A program made the position numbers and the translations under genes. A stretch of 64,000 nt of DNA from Eleginops maclovinus (Eukaryota; Chordata; Actinopteri; Perciformes; Eleginopidae). How positions within the stretch are numbered: the stretch's first letter is position 1; every line of letters starts with the position of its first letter. Where the stretch lies: NCBI RefSeq assembly GCF_036324505.1, contig NC_086360.1, positions 14,849,293 to 14,913,292 on the forward strand. Direction: 5' to 3'. The notes beneath the pieces are model-generated. The model ran no database searches. It saw only the letters and a list, made by a program, of their open reading frames with translations, and was not told the DNA's origin. Of this stretch, positions 1 through 9,890 are shown one piece after another.

Positions 1-3000
1 CTTCAATATTAATATTTCGGCTGACATTTTTTCTATTGGTTCAACACAAACAAAATAAAAGAACAAATTGTGTCAATGAGTCAATTTGGTAATGTTTGTA
101 TAATCAAGCTTGGGAGTTGTTTTATTCCCGTCTGTTTCTTTTTTGTAACGTCTTGTCAGATCAGTGTGTGTCAATATATTTAAGCAATAGTTCTTCTTGT
201 ATCACCGCACAGTGGGCATTGAGAGTGCATTTCAATTAAAGGTCCGAAACAGAACTTCAATGTCCAGTCTGTTGGTATTCTCGATGCTCGTTTTTAACTG
301 CATATGCATGAATGCACATACATACATATTTAATAAGACAAATACATGTGCATTGTCTTTTCTTAAACAAACACATACAACATTGTCTAAACCCAGAGCA
401 TCAGTTTAGATAATAACCAAAGACAGAGCAGGGTAATTAGGAGCATTGTGAAAGACTGTAAAATACCACATCGCAGATCTAAATTTGGAAATTCATCTTT
501 CTACATTTGCGTTGCCCAAACATTATCATCTGAAATTGTTTATTTAATCCTTTATTTTGTATTTTAAAACATTTTAGAACAGGTTATTAAGGTTGTTTTT
601 GTAGCCTCAAGTAAGTCCTTGTGTATTGGTGTATTATTGTAGGTTATGTGTGTAGTGTGATGTGTATTTTATTTACTGATTTTGCAGGGTATTGCGGTTT
701 AATGATCCTGAAAGCTGTATGTTTTAATTGACCTACATTCAACATGTCAGAGTACAACTAGAGTCAAGAGTTGGACATTAGCAAAGTACACACACTCTGT
801 AATAGTGTGTCATGAAAGAAAGAAAGCCTTTACAAATATTGTTAGAGGAAAGGTGTGACACTGAGCAGCACATTCAGAAGGACTGAAGCTATTGTGCGGA
901 AGGAAAAATTGTGTCTTGCCTTGGGTGAAATGTTTCTAATGTGCTTTCACGCACTGTCAGGTTTATTTTGCTTCTTGGACTCTATATAATGTTGTGTCTA
1001 TGTGTGTTGCAAACCTCCGTGTTTTGTGAAAACCACAATATGCAGAAATGCCCTTGAAAGTAAACCAAACTTTAGCCTGGATTGTTATATGAAGACACTA
1101 CAGTGCAATCATTACATTTCCAGTTTGACTCGCAGTACACTATGAAGGCTGCCCCTCATCATGTTTAAAATATTTTCGTCCCCTTACATAAATGCCTGTG
1201 TGTTTCATCTGGTAAATGATTCCAAGCCTTTTGTAAAAATGGCAAAAGACTGGAAATGCACCCAGCATTAATTATGCTGCCTGTCTTTCTCTAACTAGCC
1301 GCATCATTAGAGGGGCATAAACCACAAGGGCTGGGTTTGCGGCCTTGCATTACGCTGCATTGCTGTGTTCAGTCAGTCATCTGTGTCCCATATTGAATCA
1401 TATCAGATGAGAGAGATTCGCCTGCTGTTTTCTTCTAGGCTGTATGTATAGTAGTGAGTCATCCCCCCACCCCCCCTCTGCGGGGCGTAGTTCTGCCCGG
1501 GGTTAGTGATGTCATTAGGCTGTAGTGGGCCATGTGTATCATAAACATGGGATAGTAAATGTCTTGTGTGTAAAAGCGATGTAAAAGAGGTTCTTCTTTA
1601 AGGATAAAAAGAGAAATGCTTAATATTGTGCAGCTGTGGTTGTACAGTATAGTGGCAGCAGCTCTGTGCCAAGGCATAGTATGAATTTACACAGCTACTG
1701 TGAATTTTAAAAAAGCAAACTCATATTTTGTGTGATGTTTGCAAATAATAGTAGAGGAAAGAAAAGATAAAAGGAGTGTAAACTGCGGTGTGAGACAAAT
1801 TGGCATCTTATAACTCTGGTGACCTCTGCTGGTATATCGAGGCAGAGCAGCAGACTGTTTCATGCATCTGTTTGCCTTAAATAATGTAGAAATCTTTAAA
1901 ATATATAGTAGTAATTACGTTCTATACCTCTGTTTATTGACAGTCTGCTGTTTCTGCACGACACACCAATGTGGGCTGTGGCTGCTGGTGACTGGGACAC
2001 TATAATTGACTGCGGGCTTTACACAACCATTTCTTGGGTTTAACTGGTCCACAGTGAGCTATAAACTGGTTCTTACAGAAAGACTTTCCTAAGTCTCAGT
2101 GAGCAGTGGGAAGAAGAAAGTACATCAATTTTATAGGCGACAGAAAATAGTCCAAGCCTCCATTAAGCCTTTAAATTGGCTCTTTAAACACATCCCAGTA
2201 AAATAAGCGCTCTTTATTCTTACTTGATACACTACAGTTCATGGCCCAGACTACTTAAATTACAGTTTAATTAAAAAGAGGTTTGTAGAAGAGACTATTT
2301 TTTGTTCCAAGTACATTTGTGCATTAAATGTATTGTGGATACAGATTAGCCTATCACAGTGTAGCGTCAGCCATCTCAACCCTGCCATTTATGCAACCCC
2401 GTTCTGCGTAATACAGATACTTGTTACACTGAAAGTTAATAAGGAGATGTGTGTTTCTAAAACGTGCCTTTGGAGCTAACATGAGCAGATTACGTTAGGA
2501 CATCTTTAACTAGCTGATGAGTTACTGAAGGTTAACGGAATTTATACACTTTTGCTTTTTATTCATTGCGAACTATTCTGCTTTAGAGGATTAGTGTTTT
2601 TCATTAATATCAATGTTGGTCTTCATCTCCAGGTGATGTGGGGTTTGATTTTTTCAACTGTTAGCTCATTTAAAAATATTTTAAATGTTTTTTTCTCCTG
2701 AATCATGTTATGATATGTTTAATGCATATTGTGCATTTCTGTCTGCTTCACTTTGAAATAGATTTTTCCTTTTTTTTTTTCAATAAATTGAGCAAGAGTC
2801 AGGGTGAGCAGTTAGGGTGGGCTCCGTGGTAAAGCTTTGACAGCTTGACGAGGAATCAGCGGGGGGCAAGGCTTAGAGAAGGCCCGTCAATTGGCCCTTT
2901 CTTTTGAATGTTTTTTGCATGCTGACATTCATTTCTCCTAGAAACACATGATCACATCCTTAGGACACACAACATTTAAAGGAAAGCTTTTGCATGATTC

Positions 3001-3041
3001 TTTGTGGAGGATCTCTGTTTTACAGATCTGTCAATGAGATG
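1..3041. other. Non-coding, AT-rich (5' flank or intron of PDE4D)
   Basis: No reading frame here shows codon structure or splice-flanked coding sequence, and I see no structured RNA. The stretch is AT-rich with short poly-A and poly-T runs. It lies upstream of the first PDE4D exon I can see. Because PDE4D7 normally has a more distal first exon, this is probably intron, but that cannot be shown from the window. Confidence 0.6.
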
Positions 3042-3049
3042 AACTAAAT

Positions 3050-3570
3050 CAGGGCTGTCCAAACGTTTTTCACTAAGGGTTTGGTATATGAGGTATATTG
3101 CCTCATAAGCTAAGTTAGCAAAATCAATCAAATGTAGGTAAACTATGCTTCATACTTGAATATGCTTTAAGAAACATCACAGCTCTCCGTAGGGTTTTAT
3201 TTATTTGGTTAGAATAAGTGTTTACAGATCATTCCTTAAACAGGAGCCTGAGATTGCTTATAATAAGGGGAATTATGAAGGGAATATTTGACACTTGTTA
3301 TGCAAATAAGTTATTGAGCTTTTTTCTAAACTAATATTTGTTTGAATTTTTTTTTTTACTTTAACCGACTGAATTTATTTCAAAAGTGGGCCTATTAACA
3401 CATGAATACAACTGCGTAATATCTGTATACATATATATTATACAAAATAAGACAAGCACGTGTTTCATTTGTGTGCCATATTTCATTATGCTTTTATTAT
3501 TTGCTGAGGGCCAATTCAAAATGGACCACAGGCCGCATTTGGCCCCCGGGTTGCAGTTTGGACACCCCTG
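3050..3570. mobile_element. Non-autonomous hAT-type DNA transposon (521 bp) with 8-bp TSD
   Basis: The left end reads CAGGGCTGTCCAAAC and the right end, reverse-complemented, reads CAGGGGTGTCCAAAC, so 14 of 15 terminal bases match. The element is flanked by perfect 8-bp direct repeats AACTAAAT at 3042-3049 and 3571-3578. An 8-bp duplication and CAGGG-type termini are standard for the hAT superfamily. The inside holds no transposase frame, so it would have depended on an autonomous relative. A related 3' half-copy sits at 52647-52860. The perfect duplication supports exact boundaries. Confidence 0.85.
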
Positions 3571-3578
3571 AACTAAAT

Positions 3579-4300
3579 AATTTTTTTTTAAATCGTTTTT
3601 GGGTTTTAACTATAAAAATCTTAAATTTAGGAAAGCCCTATAAACAGCTGCCTGAGCAGGCTAAATTTATGTCTGGAGAGTGAACCGGACAATTAATTTG
3701 CTATCCGTCTGTTGACTGTAAAATCTATTCACTCTGCTAAAAGACTTATGATGTTTTACGGTCATTTAAATTAATAGAATATTGTGTTAGTTGTGGACCT
3801 AAGAGAAAATGAGCTGCTGCTTTGCTATAGCAAATAGAAAAAAAGCTCAGCACAATAAATAGTGGCACATATTTAAGATATTTGAGATTTTAAATGTTCT
3901 ATAAACCAGAAAATCCTCCTGAATCTAATGACACTTACTTATGAAATGTGACACCATCTTTAAGAATAAATTAAGTTATGATTATACTTTAAAGGCTACA
4001 GAGATTTAGTTTTGCTCTACTATTAAGTTGAGGGACATGTAAGAGGTCAGATTGTCAAAATATGAACGGATGTCCTTTCATATTCACATGTTCAACATGT
4101 CAAATCAGGTGATGTGAAATAGTTACTGAACATTTCCTCCAGTCATTACACCAGATGTCAACCTGGGTAAATGTCATCTCACTTAGTGGAGATCGGAAGC
4201 TTTTCTCTGTCTCTCATCAGGATGATGCAGACACATTTTTATGTACAACCTTTGAGTTAAACTGAATGTGCAATAGGCATATATGCAGTGGAACCTAATT
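3579..4300. other. Non-coding, no feature seen
   Basis: AT-rich sequence between two transposons. Nothing in it could be supported as gene, RNA or repeat. Confidence 0.5.
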
Positions 4301-4996
4301 AAAGGACTCCTATCATGCTATATTTGAACAATATATTGTAGGGCAATATCTATACAAAAATCGTCTGTGAAGTGTTTTGCTCAAAATATCAAACAGATCA
4401 CCCATTGTAGCATGCCTCATACCCCTCTATTTCAGCCCTGTTCCTGAAGTGCTGATTCTGTGACTGTCGCTTTAAATTTGAGCTGAGCTGAAGCTGGCCA
4501 AGCGCCTTCGGATTGATGCCGCTCGTTCTCCTCTGAAGAGAGAAGTTTCTAACGGAGATACTCAGCTGAACGCTGCCGTGATTAAACCCCATATTATGCT
4601 CAAAACCACATCAAGCGTTATTTCTGAAACACTTCTCAGTGTTTACCACTAGAACAGTGACATTATATGTATTATATATACAACAACTCTAAGTCCCTCC
4701 TGCAGACATCCTGCACAGACACACAGAGGTGCTGCAGAGGGGATTCAGCTCACAACTATGTGGACGATAGGTTGGGATGTTGCCAGGAGTTTAATGTAAA
4801 GCCAGGCCACATTTCCGATATGACGTCATATCTGCAGCAAATCTGGATCAGCTCGTTTGCACCCCTGTATTTAGAGATGTGGGTAAGGAGGAAAAGACAG
4901 AGGGTTGTATTTTCTGACACTTTGTGAGTCTCCTTATACACCGGGAACACATATTTATGTATAAAAGACAGCATTTTGCATAATAGGGGTCCTTTT
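4301..4996. mobile_element. Candidate MITE with terminal inverted repeats, ~695 bp
   Basis: The left end AAAGGACTCCTATCATGC and the reverse complement of the right end, AAAGGACCCCTATTATGC, match at 16 of 18 positions. Both ends abut TTAA (left at about 4299-4302, right at about 4995-4998), which suggests a piggyBac-like TTAA duplication, although the spacing differs by about one base between ends. No transposase frame is present. The superfamily is an inference; the inverted ends are seen directly. The interior (4440-4600) is more GC-rich than its surroundings. Confidence 0.55.
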
Positions 4997-7900
4997 AAAC
5001 AAAGTAAATAAACCTAAAATATTTATTTTGTACACTTTTTACCATAAAAACAACTTTTTTCGTTCTTAAACTAAGGTTTTTGAGCCCCCAGTAGTGCAAA
5101 ATTAATCTATCAATATAGGTTTTTCAGCTTTTTAGGGAAATGCTAATAAATGAATCCCCTCTTTCAGTGGTGAGTAATCCAATGAGTTGTCTGAGGTCCT
5201 GCAATAGAAATCATTTTAATCAAATAATCTTTTATCGTTGACGTGCAGCTGAAATATCAAACTGTTTTCAAAGTACTCCCACGTCTGTTCACCCCAATTT
5301 TACAGCACAAATGGCAATAAAATGTGTGAATCATACTTGGGTCTGATAGACAATAGGTGGAATATAAGACAATTATGTTGAAGGAGCTAGCGGTGTGAGA
5401 GCTCATTTACATTTCTAGTAAATGGTATTGTATTTTCATCACTGGTCCACTTGCTGTGAAATTGTTTCGAGCTGCTACAGAGGGCTCATCACTGTCAACA
5501 AACAGGAATTAATGGAAATGAAATAAAGCTGTTTTTTAAGATCTGGCATTACAGCAGGCACTCTCAATGTATCCATACTTGAGAGTGAATTGTAGCTTCT
5601 ATGCACTGCATGTGATCAAGTGTAGTATAAGGACTGTCATAATCCCCCCTTAAATGGAAGAGCCTGTCCAAACACCACACATCTAATATTTTCAAGATGT
5701 CTTTCAGGGATGTGTGTGCACACGTGTGTGTGGGTATGCCTTTGAATTTGAGTGCACGTGGTGTTTATGTGAGGGTGATTACAGGATGTGACAGCCCTCT
5801 ACTCGTTTGATCCTGGCTGATTTATGTGATTATGGATTGTTGGATTGAAGTGGCAGTTAGTTTGTCCGCCTCAGTGTAAAGGACAGGACAAGGTCAGAAA
5901 CGGGAAGGCAGCAACTCCTGGATATCTCCTCAGTGACGCTCCAAATAAGACAATATCAAATAAAGCTTAAGACTCTCCTTTTATTATTTCTGCTATCGTG
6001 TCTTGTGAGTGCAGCACCACTTGGAGGAGCCACTGCTATATTTCCGCTCAGCGTGCTGCACCTCATCTCTGAGACCTGACTAAATGTCTATTTATGTTTT
6101 CCCGCTAGAAGGGCCTATCTTGCTTAAAAAGTGATTAAGCAGTGATATTTAAGCTGCAATCAGTGACCAAAGTACAATTACTAAATCAATAGGATAATAA
6201 TTTGCACTGACATCTTTAGATAAGTGAAGGAACTGCACGAGGTGGAAAAATCCACTTCAGGGAAATGAAATGAGATTGATTAGATGGAACAAAGGGAGCT
6301 TTTAGTGAGCATCCAACAAGTGTCACTGCATATTTACTTTGGAAACACTATGATGTATAATTACTTGTGATTTATTTTAATTTGCAGAATGTTAAGATGG
6401 ATCTTTGCAACAGCTTTTGCGGATTTGTTGTTTACAATGTCAGCTTGACCAGTAATGTATAGTCTTCCAGTGGTTTTCTTTGAAATATTAGCTTGATAAA
6501 TTTAGCAAAAAGCTTACTTGATCAATATGGTCTGTGCAGATCTGCCTACAAAGAGATAAAAGAAACTGGCTATTTGAACAAAGCCACAGCGCCCGCTCAT
6601 CTCGGCTGATTGAATGGCTACAATAAAAGGCTGAGATACTTTTGAGTGATTATTCAATAAGCAGCTGTGGGAGTGAGACACAAAAACGAGACGTTTCACG
6701 CACTGAAATTTAGAGCACATTAGACAGCCATGACCTTATCCTGCCGGGTGAAGAGAAACCATAGCTCAGCTCAATTTTTGCTCACCCCCCTAATGTGATC
6801 ACACGGGATAAACTCTCATCGCTCTCCTAAAGATGGCAGGAAGTTAATTGAAAAAGCCAACGGTGGATGTTTCAAAGGGACAGGGAAAGAAATAGCATCT
6901 GCACAGGGCGGTTTTCATATCTGTATCTCTCTGATGGGGGATCTCTAGGTCTAATCACACATCACATAACTAACACTTGAGCCCAGACAAAAACCAACCC
7001 CCTGTGTTCAAACTGTAGGCACACACCCTGACGCACTGATCCATCAGACACACACACAGACCACACATAAACAACAAGAGCTTCCTTCCTTCAAACAAAG
7101 AGAGGCATCTGTTTGTTTTAGTGCACAAACACCGCTGTTGCTGACTGGCAGGTCATACAACCAGCAGTTGTAACCCAAGTGTTGCGGTCTGATGGAGATG
7201 TCATGTGACTAGTTATTGAATCTAAAAATATGTATTTTTGTGTCGGAGAGTGCACACAATCTTGAAAGCCCAATTCATATCCCTGTGGTTGCGACGATTT
7301 AGAAAACATTGCTGCAGTTTTAAATTATATTTTAGATATTGTTTTACTCTTGCAGCTTTCGGGAGAACGTGTAAAAGGTGACTTATCATAATGGCTGGCT
7401 GAGATCAAAAGTCTGATGTTGTTTATCATTTATTTCTCCCACTGCGTCCTTTGCATCTGTGCCATGTCTCCTGTTTTTTCAGTTTTTGCTTAATTGCCCT
7501 TGTGCTCTCGAGGCTGAAATCAAAATGATTTTGAAGAATCATCATGTTTGAGCTCTAGGCCCAAGAGACGGCAAGCTATTGAAAGAGGGAGATTTTATTT
7601 CAGTCATTTAATCAGCTCCTTAAAGCCACGATAGCCCTTTTAGCTGCCTGCAGTTAATCATGACACTGTGGAGTTTTATAAGTGGTGCTTAATGACACTA
7701 TGTTGTGCACTAAGACACTGAGTTCTTGACAATGGCAAATGTTCTTGCAAAATGTCAGCTGCACCGCCACATTTAGGAACGTTTGTAACACTATTTCTGT
7801 GAATGAGAGTTTTCTCAGTCTGCGCCCAACACCACCCAGAGAAGACTTGGAGTGACTGAAATAGTCATTAACAGTTTTTAAATTGTCTAGACAAATTTGA

Positions 7901-9014
7901 AATAATTGACTGGGTTTTGCTGGGATGGGATAGTACAATATCAGATGCCAGGGATTATTTACAAATGCAACGTTAAAAGATTTTCATGGCTGTGTTAAGA
8001 CAAATGAATCACGATCCTTGAGCCTGTAACGGCGGTTCACACTTGCAGAGATTTGAGCAAAGGTCAAGGTTGTGGTTTGCCCTGAGGTTTCTTTGTGCCC
8101 TCGTGTGTAGATTACACTCCCACTGTACCCCACTGCTGTTCAATTAAAGTTAAAGAGAACCAAAGCTACATTCTGTGTGCAGGCTGGAAGCTGTGCCTTT
8201 ATCCTGGCCTCTATAACGGCACATGGTGCTCTGTACAACATCCACATCATGCAAAGCCCGTGACTCACGTCCAATCGCTCCTCTCCTCTCCTCTCCTTTC
8301 CTCTCCTCTCTTCTTCAAACCAAACCTCTTCTCTCCTCTCAGAGCCCAATCGATGTACACTGTCCGGCTAGCTTTGTCTGTTTTTCTGTCTGTGGTAATT
8401 ACCTGGCCGTCCTGTCACTCCACATCTATTTAGTGTTGATGGGCTTGAGCTGAGGGACCAGAGTAGAGGATAATGTGTGACTCGTTTGACTGATTTCTCA
8501 TTCAAAGAACATCCAGTGTTACTGATGAGTCCTGGTAGGCAGGGTTTAAGTGGAGATGGTTTTGTTTCTAAGCTCATGGACCATGTAAATTAAGGCTTAT
8601 GTAATAAATAGCAAGTGACATGCAGGTGTATGTGTTGCCTTGCATGGAATAGGGTGATAAAAAGGAATTGTTAGCCTGGGTACTGCAAATTTGAAAGACA
8701 GACAACCAGAAAGAAAGTCACTGCTGTAGGAAAAATGCATTATTCATCGACTGTTTATGTGCATTTTCACACAACCTGATAGTCATATAAAGAAAGGAAA
8801 GTGTGAGTTGTTATGGAGAAGCAGAGCAAAATGAGGAATGCTTTCTCAATACTGCTCGCTGGGTTAGACGAAGTTAGATGTGACAGGAATGCCAAAACAT
8901 AAATAGACTTTCTGTATGTTTCAATCAAACCAAACCAGAAGTTGTTTGCTTATTTCTTTGAACTTCAGGATTTTTCCACATGCGTACCAACCCTTTACAG
9001 TGTGTAGAGCTTGG

Positions 9015-9018
<4 letters not shown>
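4997..9018. other. Non-coding intron or flank
   Basis: No coding exon was found. The short open frames lack codon bias and splice context. The part around 6570-6830 is less AT-rich and less repetitive than its neighbours and could be a conserved non-coding element, but only a cross-species alignment would show this. Confidence 0.5.
8276..8340 (+). repeat. (CTCTC)n pentanucleotide polypyrimidine tract
   Basis: Imperfect tandem CTCCT/CTCTC units run across 8276-8340, broken by a TTCTTCAAACCAAAC segment. This is a simple-sequence polypyrimidine/polypurine tract with no coding meaning. Confidence 0.8.
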
Positions 9019-9086
<68 letters not shown>

Positions 9087-9096
9087 GAGAGAGAGA
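9019..9096 (+). repeat. (GA)n microsatellite at the 3' junction of the Tx1 LINE
   Basis: About 39 GA dinucleotides with one C interruption at 9079. It abuts the 3' end of the minus-strand Tx1-clade LINE, whose A-rich end begins at 9097. On the element's strand the flank is (TC)n. A matching (GA)n flanks the element's other end at 17275-17341, so the two tracts look like one target microsatellite split by insertion. Confidence 0.95.
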
Positions 9097-9178
9097 TTTT
9101 TTTTGATTTTTCAAACCACTTTTATTCACAAATAAATTAAACACACCACATTAGAACAAAAAACAATTCAAAACAACT

Positions 9179-9466
9179 TCAACTCAGGAATTGATTGGAA
9201 ACCAGCTCATCATTCTCCACTGAAACCAAAGCATTTTTAAACCACCACATGTTTTGAAAACCACCCACATTTTCAGTCAGATGAAAATAACTGAAATCAG
9301 TTTTTACCCTCGCTCTCACCATGCATTTAAAGATCAGCACAGCATCACAGGCCATCGAGTCCCCAACTTTATTTCTCCTGCTGAGGTAGATGGCCATTTT
9401 GGCCTGGCCCAACAAAAAATTCAGGAGCTGACATTTCACCTTTTGTCTCTGGGTGTACCTGTAACC
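9179..9466 (-). pseudogene. C-terminal end of Tx1 LINE ORF2 (separated piece)
   Basis: The minus-strand frame reads GYRYTQRQKVKCQLLNFLLG and ends at a stop at 9179-9181. This is the C-terminal tail of a Tx1-type ORF2, downstream of the reverse transcriptase, with a cysteine-bearing basic/hydrophobic segment and a final FSYFHL-type motif. Its upstream neighbour in the protein is the FGEVFS segment near 12825-12835. The two pieces are parted by the younger LINE at 9467-12826. The piece is open throughout, so the insertion rather than decay broke the gene here. Confidence 0.8.
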
Positions 9467-9497
9467 AAGGTTTCAAGGTTTCAAGGTTTCAAGGTTT
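9467..9497 (-). repeat. 3'-terminal 8-bp tandem repeat of the nested LINE
   Basis: Four near-perfect copies of AAGGTTTC (+ strand), the last reading AAGGTTTT. They mark the 3' terminus of the nested LINE. Such short tandem ends are thought to be recognised by the element's own reverse transcriptase at priming. Confidence 0.85.
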
Positions 9498-9724
9498 TAT
9501 TTGTCATATGCACAGCAGATACAACGTATATGTTGGCAATGAAAATCTTATGTCGCGTGCTCCTCCAACAACTCCACATACATGGTGCAAATAAGATAAA
9601 TAAAATAGTGCAAAAAGAGAGAAGAATATTTACAATATCAACAATAAAGATTTGAGGATGTGAAATATATACATATGTGGAATACATTGAGAGTATTTAA
9701 ACACTTTACACTGTTGAATGAGGA

Positions 9725-9870
9725 GGTATGGACAGATGCATATATTATGTATAGCAGATGTATATGGCAGATATGTATAATATATAGATATGTGTACTAT
9801 AAACAGATATGTATGGCAGATGTGTATAATATATATATATATATATGTATGTGTGTACTATAAAAAGATG
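9725..9870 (-). repeat. Degenerate ~60-bp tandem repeat in the LINE 3' UTR
   Basis: The motif TATGGCAGATRTGTATAATA followed by a GTACTATAAA segment occurs twice, the second copy containing an expanded (AT)n at 9829-9848. It lies between the LINE stop codon and its 3' terminus, so it belongs to the 3' UTR rather than to host DNA. Confidence 0.6.
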
Positions 9871-9890
9871 TGAGTAGACATTCACACAGC

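Noticed and set aside
8095..8453. Overlapping + strand frames across the (CTCTC)n tract
   Set aside because: Low-complexity Ser/Leu/Pro peptides from a simple repeat, with no splice or promoter context.
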